Origin: Acinetobacter bouvetii
GTDB lineage: Bacteria; Pseudomonadota; Gammaproteobacteria; Pseudomonadales; Moraxellaceae
Length of the DNA stretch: 64,000 nucleotides
Direction of reading: 5' to 3'
NCBI RefSeq assembly: GCF_902753875.1
Contig: NZ_CADDTS010000043.1
Location: 1 to 64,000, forward strand
Below the pieces are notes generated by a model. That model was not told the DNA's origin, made no database searches, and saw only the letters and a list, made by a program, of their open reading frames with translations. The position numbers and the translations under genes were made by a program. Shown piece after piece: positions 9,175 through 19,180 of the stretch (its first letter is position 1; every line of letters begins with the position of its first letter).

Positions 9175-10278
9175 TTATTTAATATATCCACCTTGCTGAA
9201 TAATTAAGTCTTCGTACTGTTTCAAAACATTAATCCATGTAAAATCTTTTAGAAAACGGGCTTTCGCTTCATTTTTCATTGTTTCTAACTTAGTAGAATC
9301 ATGCAATAGCATATCTAATTCTGCCGAGAATGTTGTGGCATCTGAGAAATACACAGCACCCTGACCAGCAACCCATTTATTAAACCGGTTATCATGAGCA
9401 ATAATTGCATTTCCTGCACCTAAAGCCTCGACCAATGATGGATTTGTTCCCCCAACTTGATGTCCATGAACATAAGCTAAACTATAGTAACGCAACGCCT
9501 GTACAATTGACTTATCATAAATAGCACCTACAAAAAGCACTTCATTACTTGCCGCATCTAACACTTTTTTATGAAAAGGATTTGTTGAATCATAATTACC
9601 AAGAACTACTAATTTAATTCCCCTTTGTTCTTTCGAAAAACCTTCAACAATTTCTAGCAAAGAGTTTTCAGGCTCTGGGCGAGCGATAACAGTTAAATAT
9701 CGATTCGGTTCCAATGACCACTTCGCGAGTGGCTCCGGTGAAATATCGACCACGTCCTCCGCACCATATGGAATCATGGTAATCTTTTTAGGATTTGCAC
9801 GGGTTGATAAATGATTTTTTATTTCAGGATGGTCTGCAACCAAATGGTTTCCTAACCAGCATCCAGCCCAATCATTGAACCAGAACCATAATTTAGCAAT
9901 TGGCCCCCATTTCGCACGAGACCATTCAATACCATCCATATTAATAATAGAGATAATACCTTTTAGACGTAATAACACTGTAAAGATTGCTGTGTTATAT
10001 CCTAAAATTAAACACGGCTCTTGCGACTTGGCTGCGTGTAGATTAGTTTTCCAGTCAAAAATAATAGTCCCTAATGGACCAGACTGTTTTACGGGAATAT
10101 GTATACGCTCTACACCTTCCCATTCATCAGTCCACATTTCTCCATCACCATCTTCCTGACAATAAACTACAGGTTTCCAGCCTTTTTCGACCAAATATAA
10201 ACATAAATATTCGGCGAATGTTTCAAAACCACCATGTGCTGCTGGTACACCACGAATACCTAAAATACGTAATTTCAT
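9175..10278 (-). CDS. Glycosyltransferase, DUF1972/GT4 type (Cps2T/WchF-like rhamnosyltransferase candidate)
   Basis: The 367-aa protein opens with RILGIRGVPAAHGGFETFAE, the hallmark of the DUF1972-containing GT4 family, whose studied members (pneumococcal Cps2T/WchF) add L-rhamnose to a lipid-linked sugar. The nucleotide-sugar-binding half shows a VARPEPENS segment near residue 200 and GGTNPSLVEALGAG near residue 290. It is the last gene of the leftward module B series and sits downstream of rmlBDAC, which supports dTDP-rhamnose as donor. Substrate and linkage are inferred. It is probably the second enzyme, acting on lipid-linked glucose. Confidence 0.75.
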   Translation of the reverse strand: MKLRILGIRGVPAAHGGFETFAEYLCLYLVEKGWKPVVYCQEDGDGEMWTDEWEGVERIHIPVKQSGPLGTIIFDWKTNLHAAKSQEPCLILGYNTAIFTVLLRLKGIISIINMDGIEWSRAKWGPIAKLWFWFNDWAGCWLGNHLVADHPEIKNHLSTRANPKKITMIPYGAEDVVDISPEPLAKWSLEPNRYLTVIARPEPENSLLEIVEGFSKEQRGIKLVVLGNYDSTNPFHKKVLDAASNEVLFVGAIYDKSIVQALRYYSLAYVHGHQVGGTNPSLVEALGAGNAIIAHDNRFNKWVAGQGAVYFSDATTFSAELDMLLHDSTKLETMKNEAKARFLKDFTWINVLKQYEDLIIQQGGYIK

Positions 10279-10296
10279 TAATTTATCTTCAAAAAT

Positions 10297-11202
10297 TTAC
10301 AAGGATAATAATTTCTTTAATACTTTATCAGGACGTAGAAAAGATGCCAAACCTAAATAAAATAAACCTTTAAATTTATTATCAGAGAATAAGTATTTTC
10401 TATAACATTTAATATGAAGAAAATACCAAATCACAAAAGCTTTATTTGTTTTGGTTGAAAATATTTCATCCCGAATGCGGTACGTTTTTTCAATTGTACT
10501 AAAAGGTAATACATTAGATGCACTTCTTTGATGAATACGGTAGCGTAATAAAGGTTCTTTAATGTTGTAAAATTTTGCTCCCGAATTCAGCATACGAGCG
10601 AAAATATCATAATCCTCTGCTGGGACATTTGCTTGAATATATGGATTATTTTTAAATAGCTCAGTTTTTGCCATCACTGTAGGGTGTAATACACCATGCT
10701 CACCCCTGTGAACAACTTTACTGATCGTTTCATGATCTTGAGGAAAATTTGTTAAACCAATATCTTTACCTGTCTTCGACTGAAAAATTATTGCATCAGA
10801 ACCAACAACATCTGCTTTTCCACTCTCTAAAATTTCATATTGTTTTACTAAGCGTTCAGGCAAAACAATATCATCTGGGTCTATACGCAAAATATATTTA
10901 CAAGAAGCTTTTTTAATTCCAGCATTTAAGGCATTTCCAAAACCTTGATTTTGCCCCAAAGGTAAGATAATTAGAGTCGGAATTTCTTTCTCGTACTTAT
11001 AAGCAATTTCTAATGAATTATCTTTGGAACCATCATCAATAAAAATAAGTTCCATAGGTAATGTTGAACTATTCTTCCAAGCCTCAAAAAAATCCTCAAG
11101 GAATGGGGCATTATTATAATTAGCTGCAACAACAGATATATCTAAAATAGAACTTTCATTTTTATTTCTTCTATCTAAATCAATATTAGATGACGTCAAC
11201 AT
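10297..11202 (-). CDS. Glycosyltransferase family 2
   Basis: This 301-aa GT-A fold enzyme should transfer one sugar of the module B repeat unit on the cytoplasmic side. Visible are SVVAANYNNAPFLED near residue 22, FIDDGSKDNS near residue 55 and the metal-binding RIDPDD near residue 106. Its start overlaps the end of the wzy candidate by 7 bases, so the two are co-transcribed. Donor sugar is unknown; rhamnose, mannose and glucuronate are the available candidates. The coding DNA is markedly AT-rich, as are its neighbours. Confidence 0.8.
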   Translation of the reverse strand: MLTSSNIDLDRRNKNESSILDISVVAANYNNAPFLEDFFEAWKNSSTLPMELIFIDDGSKDNSLEIAYKYEKEIPTLIILPLGQNQGFGNALNAGIKKASCKYILRIDPDDIVLPERLVKQYEILESGKADVVGSDAIIFQSKTGKDIGLTNFPQDHETISKVVHRGEHGVLHPTVMAKTELFKNNPYIQANVPAEDYDIFARMLNSGAKFYNIKEPLLRYRIHQRSASNVLPFSTIEKTYRIRDEIFSTKTNKAFVIWYFLHIKCYRKYLFSDNKFKGLFYLGLASFLRPDKVLKKLLSL

Positions 11203-12416
11203 ACAATCTTTCCTTTTACATTCGTAGATGTTTTTATCTTATAAATTAAGAATAAAACAAAATTAAAAATAAATATAAAACTAATATCTGTTAATGCGAA
11301 ATTGAAATTTGTATAAGTCAATAGGACAATAAACATAAATAACTTAATGACAAAATTTAATCCAATTTTCATTATCAAAAATGATTGATAAGAAAAATAT
11401 AAAATAAAACCTAATAAACCATAATCAAAATAAAGTACATAAATAGTACTAAAACCAGAGTTATATAACCAAGTTTTATCAATAGGGTTATAATAAGTTA
11501 AAGGTCCTTGACCTAACCAACTGATACCTGATTGAAATATCTCACCTATAGGCGCAAAACGAGGGGCCGTAACCCATTCATCTTTTCTATCATAATCATA
11601 TTGGGCTTGTTGAATAAAATCAAAAATATAACTAGACAAGCTAGTATATGATACAAGTCCCAAAAATATCACCAAAATACCAATTAAGAAACCAAAACCA
11701 TATTTATATAATCTAGTCTTCTGAAAGAAGAAATTAAGCCAAATAATAGCTAACAATCCTAAAACCACAAATTGTGCAGCTTTTGAATTTCCTAAAAATA
11801 TTACAATAATACCCATTATAGTAATAATAAATTTATCTCTAAAGTTTGAAGGCAATATATAAACTGCTAATATCATTAGCTCACATACTGTTGCAAGAGC
11901 TGCATCTGATTGCAAAAATAATGTACCAAATATAGCATCCTCATACCCGATAGATGCTCTAGAAAAGTCAATATAGCTTTGCGTAAATGTAGATTGTATT
12001 ATCGTCATAACTACTTGCAAAAATAAAAACCATTTTGATATTTTAAAAAAAATTTCGCTAGTTTTATTAGAATAATTTTTAAAAAATCTTTCTGCATATA
12101 ATCGACCACTTACCGCTACAATTACAGTACACATTAAGTAATAAAAATATGTCAAAGTATATGATAAAGGAGAGCCATAATAATCATGTAGCAGAAAAAT
12201 CAATATTATAAAAAATAATAGTGGCCATTCCAATCTGAGAGCTTTCCAACTGGAATAAAACTGAAATACATGTAAAAAAAGAAATAATACTATGAAATTA
12301 CACAAAGTTGCAGATAAAATTCCAATGTATTGAAGACTTCCTGCCAAAACATACAAAAATATGATAGGCAACAACCATCTTAGAGTACTAATTCTAATTG
12401 TAGCTACACTTCTCAT
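11196..12416 (-). CDS. wzy: Wzy-type polysaccharide polymerase candidate
   Basis: The 406-aa protein is almost wholly hydrophobic, with about eleven predicted membrane segments and a longer hydrophilic loop near residues 270-320 (about ITAPRF to DKTWLYNSGFS in outline), the pattern of Wzy O-antigen/capsule polymerases. Wzy proteins show little sequence conservation, so the call rests on topology, AT-rich DNA and position between two glycosyltransferase genes. It would join repeat units in the periplasm after Wzx export. It is the only polymerase candidate in the entire locus, although there are two flippases and two initiating transferases. Confidence 0.8.
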   Translation of the reverse strand: MRSVATIRISTLRWLLPIIFLYVLAGSLQYIGILSATLCNFIVLFLFLHVFQFYSSWKALRLEWPLLFFIILIFLLHDYYGSPLSYTLTYFYYLMCTVIVAVSGRLYAERFFKNYSNKTSEIFFKISKWFLFLQVVMTIIQSTFTQSYIDFSRASIGYEDAIFGTLFLQSDAALATVCELMILAVYILPSNFRDKFIITIMGIIVIFLGNSKAAQFVVLGLLAIIWLNFFFQKTRLYKYGFGFLIGILVIFLGLVSYTSLSSYIFDFIQQAQYDYDRKDEWVTAPRFAPIGEIFQSGISWLGQGPLTYYNPIDKTWLYNSGFSTIYVLYFDYGLLGFILYFSYQSFLIMKIGLNFVIKLFMFIVLLTYTNFNFALTDISFIFIFNFVLFLIYKIKTSTNVKGKIVC

Positions 12417-13372
12417 TTATGCTTTCTCAAAATTATTTTAAACAAAGAAAATAAACCATGTTTTTTTAAAAAAAATATTATTTTTTGTCTTAGATTTCTG
12501 TATATATACTCCACATGAAAAACATAATCACTATCGACTAAATTCAAATAAATATTTTCATAATATTCATAATATTTTTTATCAATATTAGCAATAATGC
12601 ATAAATCCATTTGATCAACTAAATATTTTTTTAAGCAAGTTTCAGGAAATTTTTGTTTCCATTTCTCTAAAAAACCAATCATTGATTTTATATCAAAATT
12701 TCTTCCTGAAACTGCATCATCTCTTTCCAAATGACTTGTTGGAATAGGATTAAAAACCCAGCCTTCTGTTAAATATTGCAATGCCAAAAAGAAATCATAA
12801 TCTTGATGTCTTTTTAAACTTTCATCCCATTTCAAGTTTTTTAATTTATTTTTATTAACAATATAACTTGATGTTTGAGCAGACCAGCCTGCATTTGAAA
12901 AAAGAATATGGTATGGAGTATCAACTAAAGCTATGTCACCGGAAGAATTTACCACTTTCGAATTCCCATAATGAATAATAGCACCACCATAAATACCAGC
13001 CTTACTACTTTTATTTAAAATCTTTAAAGAATTTTCAAGATGACAAGGCTCCCACCAATCATCGGAATCCAAAAATGCCACATATTGCGTATTTGCCTGT
13101 TCCAGGCCTAAGTTACGAGCATAATTAGCATTCCCAAACTTCTCGGTTTTTAAGCACTGAATATTGATGTCTTTATGATCTACAGAATTAATAATTTCAT
13201 GTAGTCGTTCTAATTCTTCAATTTTGGAGCCATTGTCAACAAAGAAAATAAATTTAGGAGTTAAGGACTGCTGAATCACAGAATCCAATAATCGTTTGGC
13301 ATAATTTGAGCGATTATAGAAGGGGATAACTACCGTTAAATCTAATGATTCTGTAGTTTTTACTAAACTCAT
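12413..13372 (-). CDS. Glycosyltransferase family 2
   Basis: This 319-aa GT2 enzyme has the usual N-terminal TVVIPFYNRSNYAKRLL near residue 13, a VDNGS segment near residue 45 and the metal-binding AFLDSDDWWEP near residue 100. It overlaps the following wzy by four bases, which points to coupled translation. The region is among the most AT-rich in the window (9 G/C in the 60 bases from 12421), typical of horizontally acquired serotype-specific genes. Its donor and acceptor cannot be told from sequence. Confidence 0.8.
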   Translation of the reverse strand: MSLVKTTESLDLTVVIPFYNRSNYAKRLLDSVIQQSLTPKFIFFVDNGSKIEELERLHEIINSVDHKDINIQCLKTEKFGNANYARNLGLEQANTQYVAFLDSDDWWEPCHLENSLKILNKSSKAGIYGGAIIHYGNSKVVNSSGDIALVDTPYHILFSNAGWSAQTSSYIVNKNKLKNLKWDESLKRHQDYDFFLALQYLTEGWVFNPIPTSHLERDDAVSGRNFDIKSMIGFLEKWKQKFPETCLKKYLVDQMDLCIIANIDKKYYEYYENIYLNLVDSDYVFHVEYIYRNLRQKIIFFLKKHGLFSLFKIILRKHK

Positions 13373-13405
13373 TCAATCAATCCTAAATTCTTTGAATAAA
13401 TATTA

Positions 13406-13969
13406 TTAAAAAAGATCTGCGTCTTTTAACAAGTTTGCAATTGCATCTTTTTCTGTAAGCAATAAATCTAATTTTGATTCAATCGGCCATTCAACACCAA
13501 TCTCAGGATCATTCCACAAAATTGAACGTTCACATTCTTTAGAATAGCAATCTGTGGTCTTGTATAAGAACTGCGTATTATCTTCAAGTGCAATAAACCC
13601 ATGAGCAAAACCTGCTGGAATCCAGAATTGCTTATGATTTTCCCCACTGAGTTCTACACCCACCCATTGCCCAAAGGTCTCTGAACCTTTACGAATATCA
13701 ACAGCAACATCCCATGCATTACCTTGCACGACACGCACTAACTTGCCTTGTGCATGTGGATTTAATTGATAATGTAAACCGCGTAATACACCTTTTTTAG
13801 AAAAGGAATGATTATCTTGAACAAAATTTGGTACTTCCAAACCACGATTAGATAATGCTTTTTCAAATACTTGCTGGTTAAAACTCTCCATAAACCAGCC
13901 ACGATCATCCCCAAAAACACGTGGTTCAAAAATTAGTAAATCTTTAATTTTGGTTTCAATTACATTCAT
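13406..13969 (-). CDS. rmlC: dTDP-4-dehydrorhamnose 3,5-epimerase
   Basis: RmlC epimerises C3 and C5 of dTDP-4-keto-6-deoxyglucose, the third step of dTDP-L-rhamnose synthesis. The 187-aa cupin carries FMESF-type and DNHSFSKKGVLRGLHYQ segments, with the catalytic His in LRGLHYQ near residue 63, and FWIPAGFAHGF near residue 117. The fourth rml gene in order B-D-A-C, it is separated from rmlA by a short gap (13970-14026) and is followed by the glycosyltransferase series. Confidence 0.95.
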   Translation of the reverse strand: MNVIETKIKDLLIFEPRVFGDDRGWFMESFNQQVFEKALSNRGLEVPNFVQDNHSFSKKGVLRGLHYQLNPHAQGKLVRVVQGNAWDVAVDIRKGSETFGQWVGVELSGENHKQFWIPAGFAHGFIALEDNTQFLYKTTDCYSKECERSILWNDPEIGVEWPIESKLDLLLTEKDAIANLLKDADLF

Positions 13970-14026
13970 TTTTTATGACCTGCTTAAATGATATAAGAGC
14001 CTTATAAAAAGGCTCTTTATAAATGG

Positions 14027-14926
14027 TTATGCTTTGCAGCTATGTTCTTGATGAAGTTTTAATAAGTATTGCCCATAACCGGTCTTCTTAAAGAACTCTC
14101 CACGAGCTTTTAGTTGGTCAGCATTAATCCAACCATTGTTAAATGAAATTTCTTCCAGACTTGCAACTTTTAGCCCTTGGCGGTTTTCAATGGTTTGCAC
14201 AAATTGACTTGCCTCGAGTAACGAGTCATGTGTACCTGTGTCCAACCACGCAAATCCACGTCCCAATACTTCAACATTTAATGCATTTTTTTCCAGATAA
14301 ATATTATTCACATCAGTAATTTCCAACTCACCACGATGTGAAGGCTTAATATTTTTGGCTATTTCTACAACTTCATTGTCATAGAAATATAAACCTGTTA
14401 CCGCATAATTCGATTTTGGTTGAGCGGGTTTTTCTTCAATACTTAAAGCTTTACCGTTTGCATCAAAATCGACTACGCCAAAACGTTCAGGATCATTCAC
14501 ATAATAGCCAAACACGGTTGCACCTGAAGCTTGATGAGTGGCACGCTTTAGCTGTTCACTAAAATGCTGGCCATAAAAAATATTATCGCCCAGAATCAGA
14601 CAAACATTATCTTCGCCAATAAACTCTTCACCCAAGATAAAAGCTTGAGCCAAACCATCCGGTGATGGCTGAACTTTATATGACAACTGAATACCAAGCT
14701 CTTCACCTGTGCCTAATAACTTTTCAAAGTTTGGTAAATCTTCAGGGGTAGAAATAATTAAAATCTCACGAATACCAGCCAACATTAATACAGATAAAGG
14801 ATAATAAATCATTGGCTTATCATAAATTGGCAACAGTTGTTTGGATGTGCCCATTGTAATCGGGTATAAACGTGTCCCCGACCCACCGGCTAAAATAATA
14901 CCTTTACGTTTTGTTGAAGTTGTCAT
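14027..14926 (-). CDS. rmlA: Glucose-1-phosphate thymidylyltransferase
   Basis: RmlA makes dTDP-glucose from dTTP and Glc-1-P, the committed step to dTDP-L-rhamnose. The nucleotidyltransferase signature [14 protein letters not shown] starts near residue 8, [15 protein letters not shown] follows, and [20 protein letters not shown] lies near residue 160. The ATG at 14926 is preferred to an upstream start inside rmlD, because homology begins just after it; this gives 299 aa. It starts two bases after the rmlD stop. Confidence 0.95.
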   Translation of the reverse strand: MTTSTKRKGIILAGGSGTRLYPITMGTSKQLLPIYDKPMIYYPLSVLMLAGIREILIISTPEDLPNFEKLLGTGEELGIQLSYKVQPSPDGLAQAFILGEEFIGEDNVCLILGDNIFYGQHFSEQLKRATHQASGATVFGYYVNDPERFGVVDFDANGKALSIEEKPAQPKSNYAVTGLYFYDNEVVEIAKNIKPSHRGELEITDVNNIYLEKNALNVEVLGRGFAWLDTGTHDSLLEASQFVQTIENRQGLKVASLEEISFNNGWINADQLKARGEFFKKTGYGQYLLKLHQEHSCKA

Positions 14927-14927
14927 G

Positions 14928-15833
14928 TTATAAAATCTCATCAATAACTTGAGCCACACCCTGCTGCCAATGCGGTAGATGAAGCTTAAATGTCTGTTGT
15001 AACTTTTGTGTATTTAGTCGTGAATTTAAAGGGCGTTGTGCTGGTGTTGGATAAACTGTCGTTTCAATTGGATTTAACTTTTGTACAGCCAAAGTCATGC
15101 CACTTTTACGCGCTTGTTCAAAAATATAATTTGCATAGTCATACCATGTGGTTTCACCAGATGGCGCTAAATGATAATGACCATGTAACTGCTGCTGTTG
15201 CTCTACACTTTGTAAAAAATAGTAACGTATTGCTTGCGCAGTTACGTCTGCAATTAGAGCAGCTCCAGTAGGCACACCCACTTGGTCATGGATAATACTT
15301 AGCTCTTCCTTACTTTGTGCCAGCTTTAACATGGTTTTAATAAAGTTATGACCATGTGTGGCATAGACCCAACAGGTTCGAAAATTTATAAAACGTACTT
15401 GGCTCATCTCTAAGGCAATTTCACCATCACGCTTGGTCTGACCATAATAATTCACTGGTTGTATAGGTGCCTCTTCGACCCAAGATGTTGTACCCGTGCC
15501 ATCAAAAACATAATCAGTCGAGTAATGAATGAATAACACATCTTGCTGATGACATAAGCCTGCCAAATGAGCAACTGCTTGATGATTAATTAAATCTGCT
15601 TGTTCTCTATCAGATTCAGCCTTATCTACTGCAGTATAAGCTGTAGCATTTACCACAACATCGGGCCTGATTTCATTTAATACATGCTGAATTGCATCAA
15701 AATTTGAAATATCACCACAAAGCCATTGTTCGTTATTTGAACGATCCAGAGCAGTAACTTCACCCAAAGGCTGTAAAGCACGCTGTAATTCCCAGCCAAC
15801 CTGCCCGTTTTTTCCTAAGATCAAAATTTTCAT
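14928..15833 (-). CDS. rmlD: dTDP-4-dehydrorhamnose reductase
   Basis: RmlD reduces dTDP-4-keto-L-rhamnose to dTDP-L-rhamnose with NAD(P)H. The N-terminus has the [12 protein letters not shown] dinucleotide-binding motif, followed by [14 protein letters not shown] near residue 65, [10 protein letters not shown] near residue 102 and the catalytic YGQTKRDGE near residue 127. I chose the ATG at 15833, giving 301 aa; a TTG four codons upstream would overlap the rmlB stop. It is part of the rmlBDAC operon. Confidence 0.95.
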   Translation of the reverse strand: MKILILGKNGQVGWELQRALQPLGEVTALDRSNNEQWLCGDISNFDAIQHVLNEIRPDVVVNATAYTAVDKAESDREQADLINHQAVAHLAGLCHQQDVLFIHYSTDYVFDGTGTTSWVEEAPIQPVNYYGQTKRDGEIALEMSQVRFINFRTCWVYATHGHNFIKTMLKLAQSKEELSIIHDQVGVPTGAALIADVTAQAIRYYFLQSVEQQQQLHGHYHLAPSGETTWYDYANYIFEQARKSGMTLAVQKLNPIETTVYPTPAQRPLNSRLNTQKLQQTFKLHLPHWQQGVAQVIDEIL

Positions 15834-15841
15834 TACGTCTA

Positions 15842-16918
15842 TCAAGCCTTTTCAGTTTGATATTGCTGTTTGATCCAATTTTGATATTCACCACTTTGAA
15901 TACGTGCAACCCATTTTTGGTTACTCAAATACCATTCAACTGTTTTACGTAAACCCGTAGCAAAACTCTCTTGAGGCACCCAACCTAAATCTTTTTGAAT
16001 TTTACTGGCATCAATGGCATAACGTAAATCATGTCCTGGACGATCAGTCACATAGGTAATCAGGTCTTGATAGTGCTCAACACCTTCAGGTTTATTCGGT
16101 GCCAATTCCTCTAACAGTGCACAAATCGTTTTCACGACATCAATATTTTTTTGCTCATTATGTCCACCAATATTGTAAGTTTCACCAACAGTTGCTTCAG
16201 TAACAACTTTATATAAAGCTCGTGCATGATCTTCAACAAATAACCAATCACGAATTTGATGACCATTACCATATACAGGTAAAGCTTTACCCACTAAAGC
16301 ATTCTGGATAATCAGTGGAATTAATTTTTCAGGAAAATGATAAGGACCATAGTTATTCGAACAGTTGGTTATAACCACCGGTAAACCATATGTACGATAC
16401 CAAGCACGCACTAAATGATCTGAACTGGCTTTACTTGCTGAATAAGGCGAACTTGGTGCATAAGGGGTTGTTTCAAGGAATAAATCCTCTGTTCCCTCTA
16501 GGTCACCATACACTTCATCAGTTGAAATATGATGAAAACGGAATGCTTGCTTTTTACCTTCAGACAAGGTGTTCCAATATTGCCGAGTTGCTTCTAAAAG
16601 CTGGTAAGTACCAATAATATTCGTTTCAATAAAATCTGCTGGGCCTGAGATTGAACGATCTACATGTGACTCGGCAGCTAGATGCATTACCGCATCAGGT
16701 TGGAATTTTTGCAGCAATTGATCTACTGCAGCACGATCACAAATATCTGTTTGTGAAAATGTATAGCGTTCACTATCTTCTATTGCTGCTAAAGACTCTA
16801 AATTACCTGCATAAGTTAATTTATCTAAATTTAATACGTGATTATCTGTATTTTGAATAATATGGCGTACTACAGCAGAACCAATAAAACCCGCACCACC
16901 AGTAATTAATAGCTTCAT
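15842..16918 (-). CDS. rmlB: dTDP-glucose 4,6-dehydratase
   Basis: RmlB converts dTDP-glucose to dTDP-4-keto-6-deoxyglucose using tightly bound NAD. It shows TGGAGFIGS at the N-terminus, the [11 protein letters not shown] segment near residue 135 with the Asp-Glu dehydration pair, and [12 protein letters not shown] near residue 168 with the YxxxK dyad. The ATG at 16918 (358 aa) is preferred to a TTG two codons upstream. It leads the rml series after a 49-base gap from the pyruvyl transferase gene. Confidence 0.95.
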   Translation of the reverse strand: MKLLITGGAGFIGSAVVRHIIQNTDNHVLNLDKLTYAGNLESLAAIEDSERYTFSQTDICDRAAVDQLLQKFQPDAVMHLAAESHVDRSISGPADFIETNIIGTYQLLEATRQYWNTLSEGKKQAFRFHHISTDEVYGDLEGTEDLFLETTPYAPSSPYSASKASSDHLVRAWYRTYGLPVVITNCSNNYGPYHFPEKLIPLIIQNALVGKALPVYGNGHQIRDWLFVEDHARALYKVVTEATVGETYNIGGHNEQKNIDVVKTICALLEELAPNKPEGVEHYQDLITYVTDRPGHDLRYAIDASKIQKDLGWVPQESFATGLRKTVEWYLSNQKWVARIQSGEYQNWIKQQYQTEKA

Positions 16919-16967
16919 TTTCAACTCGAAGTATATAGTTTATTAAACAAGATTTATAAGCAGCAAA

Positions 16968-18122
16968 CTAATTTACTTTTTTCTCTAAGTGTTGATTAAT
17001 GTTTTCAATAATCAATTTCCACATTTGATCTACTTTATTTTTTAGTTCATTAGCTGCAGATTGAATTTGTTTAGAACGTTCTACATAAGTTACCTGATTT
17101 GAAAAAATAGTGATCTGCTTTTCCAAACTTGTTAAATCCGCCAAGTTATCAATTAATCCATCTCTATTAGAGAAATCTGCAAATAACTCTGGATACTTAT
17201 GCGACCAACCCGCACCAATACACGGAACTCCTTGTGACATGGTACTTACTAATGCATGGAATCTAGAACCAATAACAAACTGAGCCTGCCCCAAGATCCA
17301 TTTCAACACTCGTGGGTCTTGATGCTGAATGGCCTCAATATTGCTATAATTTTCTCCTAATGTAGCAACAACTTTAAGGTCTTCTTTTGCATCATGAATT
17401 AGAAATAAAGGAACTAATCCATTTTTTAAAATAAGCTCAATTGATTTCTTTAAAAAATTTAAATAAGCCTCAGGATCATCTGACTTATCTAACATACGTA
17501 AATTAGGTACAATAGCTACAAATTTTTCTGGTAACTGAATGCTAGAGTTCTCCAATGGCTTAACCGCAATTGTAAAATCTGGGCTTAATTTAAGTTTGTT
17601 CGATAAATCTATTAAAGGCTCACTATATTTGTAAGATTGCTCATCTCGAGCAAATACAATATCTGCTCTAGAAAATAATTTTTTGGTCCAATCGCTAACA
17701 TCTTTTTTTTCAAATTTACCTAAAGCCTGAGGCATTAAAATAAGACTTTGATGAACCCTATGTTTTGCAATCATTTTTTGAAAAAGATGCTTAGGAAAAT
17801 ATTCTCCCCATTGATCAGAAAATGCAAAGCCAGAAGCATCTAAAACAACATCCACCTTTTTTGATTTAATAATTTTTCCAGTTAAACCTGCTATAGTTAG
17901 TGAAAATACTGCTCTCTTTGCCAACAACTCTAAAGTAGAACTAGTAAAAAAACCATAACGACTAATATCACTAGGGAATCCAAAAGTTGAAGGAACAACA
18001 ATTTTAGCATTTGGGTATAGCGACCAAATTTTCTCAGAAATTGCAATTGCCATTAACTCAGCACCACGATTGTGAATACCTGTACCATGAATTTCAATAA
18101 TTGGAGTAGTATTTTTAATCAT
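16968..18122 (-). CDS. Polysaccharide pyruvyl transferase family protein
   Basis: Members of this family move pyruvate from phosphoenolpyruvate onto a sugar as a ketal, often on exopolysaccharide repeat units. The 384-aa protein has a Rossmann-like start with HGTGIHNRGAELMA near residue 12, a DIVFARDEQSYKYS segment near residue 155 and the conserved GSRFHALVSTMSQG near residue 285 with its key His. Its start overlaps the stop of the nitroreductase-like gene by four bases, so the two are probably coupled. A pyruvate ketal would give the module B polymer extra negative charge. The acceptor sugar is unknown. Confidence 0.85.
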   Translation of the reverse strand: MIKNTTPIIEIHGTGIHNRGAELMAIAISEKIWSLYPNAKIVVPSTFGFPSDISRYGFFTSSTLELLAKRAVFSLTIAGLTGKIIKSKKVDVVLDASGFAFSDQWGEYFPKHLFQKMIAKHRVHQSLILMPQALGKFEKKDVSDWTKKLFSRADIVFARDEQSYKYSEPLIDLSNKLKLSPDFTIAVKPLENSSIQLPEKFVAIVPNLRMLDKSDDPEAYLNFLKKSIELILKNGLVPLFLIHDAKEDLKVVATLGENYSNIEAIQHQDPRVLKWILGQAQFVIGSRFHALVSTMSQGVPCIGAGWSHKYPELFADFSNRDGLIDNLADLTSLEKQITIFSNQVTYVERSKQIQSAANELKNKVDQMWKLIIENINQHLEKKVN

Positions 18123-19180
18123 TTCATATGTCCATCAAAATTATACTTTACTAGTAATTCAATAGGTTTCTTCATTGAATTTGCAACCATACCCTCCATG
18201 TCTGCATAACCAAATGCAATTAGCATAATAGGTCGCTCATCAGCTTCTAATTTCAAAAAATCAGACATTTTTTTTTCAAGTTCCGGTACTTCAGGCCAAT
18301 TTAGGCAACATGAACTTATCCCTTGAACTTCTAGAGCATAGATAAAAGACATAATAGCCAAAGATCCATCTATATAAATTAAATGACGATCACGCTCATC
18401 AAAATAGTTCCGCAATTTTCCAACAACTACTGCTAAATTAGTAACTTGATGCCCAAAACCACCACTACCCATAGGCAACTTAATCAATTCAGAAACTAAT
18501 GCTTGATCATCAAAAATACGAAATTCGTAAGGCTGTCTATTACATGCAGTAGGTGAATAAGAAGCAATACAAACTGCTTTCTCTATAATGGATCTATCCA
18601 CTTTTTTAGGCAAAAACCATCTTACAGAACGTCTATATTTAACTAGATTTAACATCTGATCATAGCTAATATCAGGTGCATTTATTAAAGAACGTTTATA
18701 TGGAATACTCTTTTCTTCTTTAGAAAAAATATTTAATTTTTTATTTGTATTTTTAACAATATTTCTTAAAGGTTCTATTTTAGGATGCATAGGAGTAATT
18801 AACATATATTCACTAATTACATCCCGTGCCCAGGTTAACTCTCTTATTTCTGAATCGGATTGAACTGCTCTTTCATAAGCGTATACCGTATCTTCTATAT
18901 AATCCAAGCCAAACGGAACTCTACGTGGCTGCATCAATAGACCTTTTTCCAGTCGATGTACATTTCTTCTAAGCAAACTAGTATTAGTAGAAGGATTCTT
19001 TAAAGATTCATTATATCTTTTTTTACCAGCAAGGACTGCTCGATGTTCCCAGCTAAATTTAAAGCGCAACAAATAATATAAGTTTGATAATAAGAAACTT
19101 TTAACTGAGATATCAACTAAAAAACCATCAATTTTTTTCAGATTTTTTTTAACATATTTCTTAATAGTATTTAAACTCAT
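18119..19180 (-). CDS. Nitroreductase-like flavoprotein with N-terminal extension
   Basis: The C-terminal half (about residues 165-345) resembles the FMN-dependent nitroreductase fold: YRRSVRWFLPKKVD, then the ASYSPTACNRQPYEF segment typical of the FMN site, and a glycine-rich LPMGSGGFGHQ. About 150 residues of unassigned sequence precede it, including a basic, hydrophobic N-terminus and a RLEKGLLMQPRR stretch. It overlaps both wzx and the pyruvyl transferase gene by four bases. Its substrate is unknown. Genes of this kind occur beside pyruvyl transferases in other polysaccharide loci, so a redox step on a sugar or donor is possible but unproven. Confidence 0.7.
   Translation of the reverse strand: MSLNTIKKYVKKNLKKIDGFLVDISVKSFLLSNLYYLLRFKFSWEHRAVLAGKKRYNESLKNPSTNTSLLRRNVHRLEKGLLMQPRRVPFGLDYIEDTVYAYERAVQSDSEIRELTWARDVISEYMLITPMHPKIEPLRNIVKNTNKKLNIFSKEEKSIPYKRSLINAPDISYDQMLNLVKYRRSVRWFLPKKVDRSIIEKAVCIASYSPTACNRQPYEFRIFDDQALVSELIKLPMGSGGFGHQVTNLAVVVGKLRNYFDERDRHLIYIDGSLAIMSFIYALEVQGISSCCLNWPEVPELEKKMSDFLKLEADERPIMLIAFGYADMEGMVANSMKKPIELLVKYNFDGHMK

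Noticed and set aside
9875-10373. Two overlapping + strand ORFs in the rhamnosyltransferase region
   Set aside because: Both lie opposite coding DNA of recognised genes, with compositions typical of shadow frames.
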